DNA from: Primulina eburnea
Taxonomy: Eukaryota; Streptophyta; Magnoliopsida; Lamiales; Gesneriaceae
Assembly: GCF_022965805.1 (NCBI RefSeq)
Contig: NW_027331381.1
Coordinates: 186,001-250,000, forward strand
Length of the DNA stretch: 64,000 nt
Direction of reading: 5' to 3'
Position 1 is the first letter of the stretch; each line of letters starts with the position of its first letter. This document shows positions 55,353-64,000 of this stretch, in pieces. The notes under the pieces are model-generated. The model saw only the letters and a program-made list of their open reading frames with translations. It was not told where the DNA came from and did no database searches. Made by a program: the position numbers and the translations under genes.

Positions 55353-57256
55353 CTTAGCAAAACCAAACTCTTTGATAGTGCTGTCAAATCTGAGGTTCCA
55401 ACTCCTTGATGCCTGCTTGAGACCATATATTGATCTCTGAAGTTTGCATACCTTATGCTCACTTCCTACTGATGTGTATCCCTCAGGTTGAGACATATAA
55501 ATTTCTTCTTTGATGTCTCCATTGAGGAATGCAGTCTTTACATCCATTTGCCATACCTCATAGTCATACCATGCTGCTATGGCTAGTAGTATTCTAATGG
55601 ACTTAAACATAGCTACTGGTGAAAAATTTTCCTCATAGTCAATTCCTTGCCTTTGAGTATAACCTTTTGCAACTAGTCTTGCTTTGAAGGTCACTACCTT
55701 CCCATCTGCCCCAAGCTTTCTTTTGTAGATCCATTTGCATCCTATGGGAACGATTCCCTCAGGTGGATCCACTAATGTCCAGACTTGGTTTGAATACATA
55801 GAGTCCATTTCTGACTGCATGGCTTCAAGCCATTTAGTTGAATCAGTATCAGATATTGCTTCTTTGAAATTCATTGGATCGCATCCAACACAATGCTCAT
55901 CATGGCCTTGTTCATGAAGAAGTGTATATCTGGCAGGTGGTCTAATAACTCTATCAGACTTTCTAGGAGCTTGTACTTCAACTACTGGTTCTAGGGGATT
56001 AGGTTCAACTTCTAAAGTTGAGGGAGTATCTTGAATTTCTTCAAGTTCTATCATCTTGCCTTTTCTATCTAATAGAAACTCCCTTTCCAAAAAGGTGGCA
56101 TTTCTTGAAACAAACACTTTTGCTTCATTAGGATGATAGAAATAATATCCAATAGAATTCTTTGGATATCCTACAAAGTAGCACAAAGTGGATCTACTAT
56201 CCAATTTGTCTCCCACTGTCTACTTCACATAAGCAGGACATCCCCATATTCTCAAGTAAGAATACTTGGGAGGTTTCCCCATCCATATCTCATATGGTGT
56301 TTTATCCACTGCTTTAGTATGGACATTATTCAACAACATTGCCGCAGTTTCAAGCGCAAAACCCCAAAACATTGCAGGCAATTCAGTGAATCCCATCATA
56401 GATCGAACCATGTCCATCAATGTTCGATTACGACGTTCAGAAACACCATTCAATTGTGGTGTTGCTGGTGGAGTCCACTGTGAGAGAATCTCATTCTCTT
56501 TTAGATAACCCAAAAATTCAGCACTCAAGTATTCTCCACCTCGATCAGATCGAAGTGCCTTAATACTTCATTCTAGCTGATTTTCTACTTCAGATCTGAA
56601 CTCTTTGAACCTTTCAAATGCTTCAGATTTATGTTTCATCAAATAAACATACCCATACCTCGAATGGTCATCAGTAAAGGTAATGAAGTAGGAATGCCCA
56701 AATTTTGTGCTAACACTTAGCGAGCCACAAACGTCTGTATGGATCAAATCCAATAGACCATGTGCACGTTCTACCTTTCCATTGAATGGAGTTTTAGTCA
56801 TTTTTCCTTTTAGACAGGACTCACAAGTAGGTAGAGAATTTATGTCTGACAAGTCAAACATGCCTTCTCCCACTAGCTTGTGCATCCTTCTTTGAGAAAT
56901 ATGACCTAGTCTAGCGTGCCACATTTGTGCGGGATTTGGATTTTCTATTTTTCTTTTGTTTGTTGTTGTTTTTGTATGCTCTTGGACATTGTTTAAAGGA
57001 ATCTCTTTCAATTTTAAGTTATAGAGATCATTTGTTAATTCTCCAGTTCCAATCAAACATTCATTCTTGTATAAATTGCAAACACCTTTAGCAAAAACAC
57101 AAGAATAACCATCCCTATCAAGCATAGAAATAGAAATAATGTTTTTAACCAATTCAGGAACAAATAAAACATCTCTCAAATATAACTTAAAATTATTGTC
57201 CAAAATTAAAGTAATGTCTCCAATGGCAGTAGCAGCAACCCTTGCTCCATTTCCTA
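55353..57256 (-). pseudogene. Element F pol fragment: integrase and first part of RT
   Basis: Read downwards from 57256, the piece holds post-protease sequence (LGNGARVAATAIGDI), the GAG-pre-integrase zinc region (MWHARLGHISQRRMHKLV, CESCLKGK), the integrase core (HTDVCGSLSV, NGVSERRNRTLMDM) and RT fingers and palm (WIYKRKLGADGKVVTF, MDVKTAFLNGDIKEEIYMSQ). Two nonsense codons break it: TGA at 56568-56570 (an Arg codon in E) and TAG at 56220-56222 (a Gln codon in E). The first five bases, CTTAG, are the right TSD of G. The reading continues at 48590 beyond G. Confidence 0.88.
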
Positions 57257-58271
57257 ACAAGTTTTACGTCTTTGTGCAAGACTCACTCAACTAAACTTGT
57301 AAGCTCAACTCTCTCATATATGTGTGAGTGATTGTGTGTGTGAGGAATTTATCTTTTACAGTGCACATCTCAAATGTATCCTCACACAAGGGTTTGTGCT
57401 CTCAACCAGCTGATTTCTTCATGCTAACTGCCCATGCTTTGAATCCACTTCCAAAGCTATTGTTTGATCTTCAATATGTTGTATTTATAAGCCCCAACAT
57501 TGATATATACGTTAGACACAAGAATATGACCGTTTGGAAAGTTTCTGTACTGTTTCGGGAATTGCAACGGTCAAATTCGGCAATTTTCCCGACTGGTCAA
57601 CTGGTCAACTCTGGTCAACTCAACTGATCGTTCAGTTCAACTGGTCAGCAGGTCAGGTTCAGTTGGACTGGTTCAACTGGTCTGGTTCAGTTCAACTGGT
57701 CTGGTTCAACTGGTCTTCAGCTGGTCTGGTTCAGCTGGTGTGCTGAAATCAGTCTAGCTGATTTCAGTTTGTGCATAACCAGTAGCTTCATCGTCATTTA
57801 TCAGCATCGTAAGCTTCGATTCAGACTTTGACTTATAAGAATGATTTGTAGATCTTTGTCTTGTCTTTCCAACGCATACTGAATCGCTTCGTTTCGATAA
57901 CCGAGCTGAGAGATATGACCAAAATACCGTAGCTGCTCAAACCCAACTGATTGCTGTTTTCGTGCAATCAGTTCGTCACTTCATCGATCAGTTAGCCCTT
58001 GATAACATCCGATTTTGCCCAACTGACGTGAGATAGGATTTGTTCCAAATTGCGTTTTCTAATCAGTCCAATTCGCGGATTGTCATTTGGATCATCCAGT
58101 TGAGAGATATCTTCAAAACACCGAAGCTCGCCAGAAATTCAGTTTGTGCAAAATTTAGTTTCAGCTTGCTTCTTGTGTTTGCAACTTCACACTTGAGTAA
58201 ATATGTTAGAAACACAATAACAAGTTTTGTTAACATCAAAATCAAGATTGCCAACTTTTCAGGTTCCAACA
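57257..58271 (-). repeat. Element H 3' LTR, truncated
   Basis: It corresponds to 59342-60346 of the 5' LTR and lacks about 530 bp on its left side. A run of CAACTGGTC/GGTTCAG units lies at 57594-57740. Confidence 0.85.
57594..57740 (+). repeat. CAACTGGTCTGGTTCAG repeat in the H LTR
   Basis: Imperfect short tandem units of CAACTGGTC and TGGTTCAG(CT) repeat about a dozen times; the equivalent is at about 59677-59818 in the other LTR. Open frames over it are low-complexity artefacts. Confidence 0.8.
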
Positions 58272-58807
58272 ATCTCCCCCTTTTTGATGATCACAAAACT
58301 TGGATAAACAATCAACTCAACTAACATATTTCTCCCCCTTTTTGTGTGAATCAAAAAGTCATATTTTCAAAACATTTTAAACAAAATTTTCTCCCCCTCA
58401 ATATTTAAAAATAATAACTCCATTAAAATCTTAATGAGGTCTCCCCCTATATTTTGAAATTTTGAAAAATGTAAAAGAAGAGAGATAACTCACCAATTTT
58501 CTTCATGGCTCATTTTCTGCTGCAGCACATATGCTTTGCCTTCAATGAATAAACTGTATTTTCTGGAGCATAACAAGGCTGAAAATTTTATACCGCTGCG
58601 AACCTCTACGAGTCTAGTTTACAACGCAAAAAACGGTTCGTCATTTGGACACTCGAGCAAGGAGATATGTCATTTTTCCCACGGTCGCTACAAGCTGGGC
58701 GAAAATTCAGTTTTGCATATATATGTGTAAAAAATCTGAAATTTCGAATTTTAAACATCAAAATCAGTTTCAATGCTCTTTCAAGAACAACCCGCTCTGT
58801 TACCACT
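58272..58807 (-). other. Element H body with primer site and repeated polypurine tracts
   Basis: The plus strand shows TCTCCCCCT-type tracts (polypurine on the minus strand) near 58274, 58331, 58390 and 58441. Only the first touches the LTR. GCTCTGTTACCA at 58794-58805 is the complement of a primer site TGGTAACAGAGC. The short open frames show no recognisable domain. Confidence 0.75.
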
Positions 58808-60346
58808 TGTTAGGATCGGTTAGGGGGAAAACGATGAGCTATAATAGCTCGATTCTTGAAATATTGAACACCGATGAATTAAATCGAGTTTGGTTATAAA
58901 CCAAGCGGAAAACACTCGAAATAACCCTTCGTAGAAATCGAATAAATATTTTGTAAAGCATTTAAAATATATGCAAGTTGAATTAGTAAAAGTATTTTCG
59001 GTTGAAGCATTTTATCAAACACTTGGTATACAATATTTTGGTATTTGAAGAAGACAAAAAATGCTTCAACAATGCATCTTTAAAACTAGGGAAATGATAA
59101 GTAAATGCAATAAACAAATAGACACGAATTTGTTTATGGATGTTCGGAGATTTCAAATACTCCTACGTCACCCCTTCTTCCCCTTGGGAAGGATCCACTA
59201 GAAGACTTTGATTTATACAACACCTTGTACAAACCCGATCCGGAAGGGCAGCACCCAACTAGAACTCCTAGCACTCAAGATTGTAGGCAGCACCTCACAA
59301 TCAGCATATTGTTTAATGTCTCATATGCAAAGACTACATACACAAGTTTTACGTCTTTGTGCAAGACTCACTCAACTAAACTTGTAAGCTCAACTCTCTC
59401 ATATATGTGTGAGTGATTGTGTGTGTGAGGAATTTATCTTTTACAGTGCACATCTCAAATGTATCCTCACACAAGGGTTTGTGCTCTCAACTAGCTGATT
59501 TCTTCATGCTAACTGCCCATGCTTTGAATCCACTTCCAAAGCTATTGTTTGATCTTCAATATGTTGTATTTATAAGCCCCAACATTGATATATATGTTAG
59601 ACACAAGAATATGACCGTTTGGAAAGTTTCTGTACTATTTCGGGAATTGCAACGGTCAAATTCGGCAATTTTCCCGACTGGTCAACTGGTCAACTCAACT
59701 GATCGTTCAGTTCAACTGGTCAGCATGTCAGGTTCAGTTGGACTGGTTCAACTGGTCTGGTTCAGTTCAGCTGGTCTGGTTCAACTGGTCTTCAGCTGGT
59801 CTGGTTCAGCTGGTGTGCTGAAATCAGTCTAGCTGATTTCAGTTTGTGCATAACCAGTAGCTTCATCGTCATTTATCAGCATCGTAAGCTTCGATTCAGA
59901 CTTTGACTTATAAGAATGATTTGTAGATCTTTGTCTTGTCTTTCCAACACATACTGAATCGCTTCGTTTAGATAACCGAGCTGAGAGATATGACCAAAAT
60001 ACCGTAGCTGCTCAAACCCAACTGATTGCTGTTTTCGTGCAATCAGTTCGTCACTTCATCGATCAGTTAGCCCTTGATAACGTCCTATTTTGCCCAACTG
60101 ACGTGAGATACGATTTGTTCCAAATTGCGTTTTCTAATCAGTCCAATTCGCGGATTGTCATTTGGATCATCCAGTTGAGAGATATCTTCAAAACACCGAA
60201 GCTCGCCAGAAATTCAGTTTGTGCAAAATTCAGTTTCAGCTTGCTTCTTGTGTTTGCAACTTCACACTTGAGTAAATATGTTAGAAACACGATAACAAGT
60301 TTTGTTAACATCAAAATCAAGATTGCCAACTTTTCAAGTTCCAACA
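58808..60346 (-). repeat. Element H 5' LTR
   Basis: Plus-strand ends TGTTAGGATCGG and AGTTCCAACA; 1539 bp. Confidence 0.88.
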
Positions 60347-61327
60347 TAGTCTTAGAAAGGTCTCACCATCTCTAAGCCTCTTGCTTCTTCCCATCACCTG
60401 CAAATCATTGCATAGATGAGAACCACATCCGGTATCCAATACCCAAGAAGAGGAATTAATAGAAACATTAACTTCAATATAAAACATACCATGGCCAGAA
60501 CGCTTCTGGGCAAGATACTCCGCGCAATTACGCCTCCAGTGTCCAGGCTTGTTGCCGTGGAAACAGATTTGTTCTGACTTGTCAGGCTTTGTGGGCCCCG
60601 GATTAGGTTTCTTGTATGACTTTTTGTTAGGCTTGTTCTTCTTTGGAGGGGCAGAACGCTTCTTGCCTTTGTATGGGTCTCCCTTTTTCGTGCCGGACGA
60701 AGAACCCACTAGAAAAACAGGCTTATCCTTTTTGATTGTGGCCTCATAACTAGTAAGCATATTGACCAACTCTTCAAGGGTGGCCTCAAGCTTATTCATA
60801 TTAAAGTTAACCACAAATCCATCGAACGAAGAGGGCAGAGACAGCAAGAGAATATCAGTCGAGAGCTCACTAGGGATAACCAAGTCGAGTCCCACCAACT
60901 TCTCGATGAGCCCAATCATCCTAACACCATGCTCATGGACCAAAGCCCCATCTCGCAAGCGTGTAGTCATGAGTTCTTTAACAACAGCATATCTCTCTGA
61001 ACGAGTTTGTACAACATACAATTCTTTCAGATGTAAGTGAATGTCAGCAGCATTCACAGCCTCCTCGAACCGCTTCTGCAGTTCATTCGACATAGAAGCC
61101 AACATGTAGCTCTTAGCTTGAATGTCATGGTCCCACCATTTTTCAAGCTCAGCCAATTTAGTCGGAGTGACATTTGAAGGTGCTTCCTTCGGTGGCTTCT
61201 TATCAAGCACATACAGAATCTTTTCCGAGTTCAGAACAATCTTTAAATTTCGAAACCAGTCATTATAGTTAGGGTCAGTCAATTTGTTTTGATCGAGAAT
61301 GATTGAAAGCGGGTTACGAGTAGACAT
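60347..61327 (-). pseudogene. Element F Gag and protease (cut by element H)
   Basis: The frame starts at ATG 61327 (MSTRNPLSIILDQNKLTDPN) and stays open for about 325 codons until H interrupts it at 60346. It has the copia Gag domain (FRNLKIVLNSEKI, DIHLHLKELY, LLLSLPSSFDGFVVNFNM), a lysine-rich linker and the protease start (SWVLDTGCGSHLCND). The zinc knuckle reads CFHGNKPGHWRRNC; Gly replaces the second zinc-binding Cys found in E. The remainder of the polyprotein follows at 57256. It is about two-thirds similar to the E Gag by eye. Confidence 0.88.
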
Positions 61328-63195
61328 CGTATATATACTGAAAATGAAAACAGATAAATGTTACTGATAATTTTAAAATAATTCTAAGATATAAAATATG
61401 GATTTCATTTTATAAATTACCCTCCCATTATTTTGACATTTCCACCACCCTCTGATGAAAAAGGGAAATCGTATTTCCTTAGTAGGCACGTAGAGTCCAA
61501 TTAGCCAATTATAATCCCGAATAATATCAGCCAATTATAATTTCTAAAAGGTAGAGTCCAATTGCATCCCTATGCAACCTCCGCGTGTTTTGCCTCACGT
61601 TTAATAAGGACCCAATAATATGACGCCGTTTATTTTCATGTGTCAAACCAACCCATCAATATTGAATTGTAGTGGACGGTCGCCATGAGTTCCCCCAATA
61701 ATATGAGCCGAAGTCATGGGAGTTCCACTCAATTCACATCATATGTCCGGTGGAAGTCACAGCTTTCCGGCGTACAGGCCTTCCCAATAATATGAGCCAG
61801 ACACTGTCCGCGGGTAGCGATCAACATGCAACCACGGTTGATGGAAGGCAAGGAAAAATTAAACTCTTTTAATTTTTACTTATTTGGTTTGATATAAATT
61901 TTGAATCATATTCAAAATGAGGGATTTTAATTAAAAAAATTTGTCTCATCATTTTATTTGAAAATCGCGTGCCACGAGTTTGTATGTTTGCCGGATTCAT
62001 GCAACTATATTATATAATAATATACATACATGCATACTACTATATATCACATATATCATAATATGACATTCAACAATAAATAAGGATGATCGATTGCCAA
62101 CACTAATAGATCCATGTGAGCCATACATGGATCCAGGTCCAAACCTAGGTGAATGCAGGGATGCAAATGCAACTTATTACAAAAGCTTCCAATATTTTAC
62201 ATGTCTTCATCTTGATCATCGGACCCACCATCTTCCAGTCTTGATCTCCCACTATTTCTAATTATTACATTTGAATAGCCATGGCACATAAGGGATACAT
62301 CTCATGGGGGTGGGAACGAGCCATAAACCAGGCCCACTTTAATAATATCAAATATTATAAAATTGAATAAAAAACAGTAAAATATCCTAACATACACTTA
62401 ACACATTGGTCAAGGTTCTCGATCATCCTTCATGCATTTAATATCAAATATTAACATCAATTTAATTAAACAATTTAATTAATTGATAAATCATATATCT
62501 AATAATTTTATCACTAACCACCACAATTATTAAAGAATTTAATAAATTAAATAAACTCTTTTATTTAATTTCCAATTAAATCAATAATAATTGATTTCTT
62601 ATAAAACTCATTTTTATCATAAATAATTAAAATCATATTCTAATTATTTATTTTACAAGAAAATTATTAATTTTCCAAAAATTAATTTTCCAAAATAAAA
62701 AATTGAATCAATTTCCAAAATATCAATTTTCCCCATAATTTTGAAAAATCAGAAAATTGTACCCTGGGCCCAAACAATTCAAGCCCATCAATTTTGCACG
62801 CTTCCCGAGACGATCCCGGGTCGTCGCCCCCGCTGCCCGCCCGCTGCCCGAACGTTTCGGGCAGTGGCAGCAACCTGTGCGCGCAGGTGCGCGCAACGCC
62901 GCGCACAGCGTGCGGACGCTCCGCACGCTGCGCCGCGTTGTGCGCCGCCCCGTGCGGACGTTCCGCACGCTGCGCCGCTCTACGCGCGCACGCTGCGCGT
63001 TCCTGCGCGCAGGGCGCTGCGCCCTGCGCAGGGTCTGCCCGGAACAGTTCCGGGCAGATCGAGAAAATTTTTTTTTTTTTTTTGTTTTTCCGAAAAATTT
63101 AATTTTTATGGTGCATCAATATTTCTGAAAATTTTCTTGTGTGGTTAGAAACAAATTATTGAATATAATTTAAATCATACGATTTAGAAAACCTG
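61328..63195 (-). other. Element F leader (5' untranslated region)
   Basis: Noncoding, 1.9 kb, colinear with the E leader over several blocks, including AATAATATGA repeats near 61615, 61695 and 61790. Close to the primer site it changes to a very GC-rich palindromic segment flanked by a T-run (about 63068-63083). Open frames across the GC-rich segment are compositional. Confidence 0.75.
62803..63060. repeat. GC-rich palindrome cluster in the F leader
   Basis: Dense inverted repeats include GTGCGGACGCTCCGCACGC near 62909 and GTGCGGACGTTCCGCACGC near 62952 (42 bp apart), GCGCGCAGG/GCGCTGCGCC and CCGGAACAGTTCCGG. It occupies the same place as the GGGCAGC cluster of E but differs in sequence. 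The core CGGACGTTCCG is shared with the U3 palindromes of element G. Confidence 0.85.
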
Positions 63196-63207
63196 GCTCT
63201 GATACCA
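63196..63207 (-). other. Primer-binding site of element F
   Basis: The minus strand reads TGGTATCAGAGC, one base after the LTR end. Confidence 0.88.
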
Positions 63208-63208
63208 C

Positions 63209-64000
63209 TGTTGGATCCAGTTTTCTACACGCCCAAACGCAGCGGAAGATTTAAAATTTTTTTTATTTTATTTTGAAAAACAAAATAATATTGCTTTAGG
63301 CGCTCGTATGATTTATCAAAACATACATAGGATGTTAGAAATCGTTATACCTTTGGTGAATTAATCACTGGACACCAACCGATCCGGTATAACAGATCTG
63401 GCTCTTGATGAATCCCTACGAACTTTCTTCAAGAAATCCTCCTATCAAGTCCACGACTAGATTGCTTGATCCTCTTCTAATTTGCACTAGAAAAGTAGAA
63501 GAGATTTTATGTAGGAGAGAAATAATTGAGAGACGGCTCAAACCCTAAAAATTAATCAAGGTGGCCGAATTCTCTCTCAAATAATGGAGGCTCACGTAAC
63601 TTTTATATATTGGAGGCTAGGGTTTGACTTTGCATAGGTTATTTATAATTAAATAATAGCCTAATGACATAATTAACATTAATGGGCTTGATTTAATTAA
63701 TTGAACTAGTCCAACTAGTTTAATTAATTTAATCAAAGCCTATTAAAACTTTAATTATTTATTATGTTGGACTTGTACTCCTACAAGCCCATTAAACATA
63801 ATACCCACCATATTTAATTTATTAATTAATCAACTCAACTTTTGAGCTTAATAAATTAAATACATTAAAAATTCAACATATGAATTTATTATTTAAATTA
63901 TAAATTCAACTACTTGAATTTACATCACCTCCAAAATTTAATATTTAATAAACCCAACATTTGAGTTTAATAAATTAAATTCTCAAATTTTATAAATTCA
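63209..64000 (-). repeat. Element F 5' LTR (runs off the window)
   Basis: TGTTGGATCCAGTTTTCTAC and onward match 26886-27019 and then 45674 onward. Only the first 792 of about 1980 bp are in the window. Confidence 0.92.

Larger units (their letters stand above)
57257..60346 (-). mobile_element. Element H: non-autonomous Sire-derived element, minus strand
   Basis: H has a complete 5' LTR (58808-60346, 1539 bp) and a truncated 3' LTR (57257-58271) around a 536-bp body with no gag or pol. LTR ends TGTTGGAACC...CCGATCCTAACA match the Sire-like element's ends. Shared blocks, such as GGGGTGACGTAGGAGT and TCAAAGTCTT, show that it derives from that lineage. The missing 3' LTR part and lost TSD point to a deletion at the left junction, with ACAAG as possible microhomology. 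It interrupts F just after its protease. Confidence 0.85.
26886..64000 (-). mobile_element. Element F: Ty1/copia retrotransposon, minus strand, three times interrupted
   Basis: F runs from its 3' LTR at 26886 to a 5' LTR that starts at 63209 and leaves the window. Its own sequence is 26886-27019, 45674-48590, 55358-57256 and 60347-64000. Insertions C, G and H fill the gaps. Read on the minus strand it gives LTR, primer site, long leader, gag, protease, integrase, RT, RNase H, polypurine tract, LTR. Several stops and substitutions make it defective. It is a close relative of element E in both protein and leader. Confidence 0.9.

Noticed and set aside
62682..63148. Arginine/alanine-rich open frames on both strands
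   Set aside because: They are caused by the GC-rich palindromic leader of F, where stop codons are rare.
1..64000. Host cellular genes, tRNA or rRNA genes
   Set aside because: All long frames are retrotransposon proteins or their extra genes, and the gaps are LTRs, leaders or junctions. Nothing resembled a tRNA clover leaf or rRNA.

Overview
The window is repeat DNA from a flowering plant. Every recognisable protein belongs to LTR retrotransposons, and I found no host cellular gene, rRNA, tRNA or CRISPR array. The plant assignment rests on Ty3 elements ending in a chromodomain-like tail (chromovirus, Tekay/Del-like), Ty1/copia elements (one Sirevirus-like), initiator-Met-tRNA primer sites and 1-2 kb LTRs. 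A weak hint at Lamiales (Gesneriaceae-like) comes from the extra 3' gene of the Sire-like element, which resembles hypothetical proteins I remember as abundant in such proteomes; treat this as a guess.

The layout is a nested stack up to six elements deep, worked out from LTR ends, target-site duplications (TSDs) and interrupted reading frames. At the left (1-1974) are pieces of older LTRs. Element A (Ty3, minus strand, from 1975) is broken by a complete Sire-like copia element (3966-15881, TSD AACGG) and resumes at 15887-16372. There it is broken by element B (Ty3, minus, 16373-19956). B is broken by element D (Ty3, plus, 19957-26885). D is broken by element F (copia, minus, from 26886 to beyond the window end). 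F is broken three times: by element C (Ty3, minus, 27020-45668, TSD AAATT), by a tandem gag-only element G with three LTRs (48591-55352, TSD CTTAG), and by a small non-autonomous Sire-derived element H (57257-60346). C is itself broken by element E (copia, minus, 34901-44786). E has an intact 1310-residue Gag-Pol and LTRs that appear to differ at about two positions, so it is the youngest insertion and may be functional. The right parts of A, B, D and F must lie beyond base 64000.

Two things go beyond routine annotation. First, the Sire-like element carries, between pol and its 3' sense gene, two antisense genes (10281-10703 and 11009-11407). They look like paralogues of each other, and each has a TATAAATA box 40-50 bp before its ATG. 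Second, the U3 part of nearly every Ty3 LTR here holds an array of short CpG-rich palindromes placed in pairs about 22 bp apart, repeated about every 70-75 bp. The palindrome sequence is quite different between families (CCGCGGGTGCGG, CGCGCATATGCGCG, GTACACGGACC, TTCGGACGTTCCGAA) while the spacing is shared. Related GC-rich palindrome clusters sit in the leaders of E and F.

All element boundaries were read by eye from the sequence. Lineage names and relative ages are inferences.
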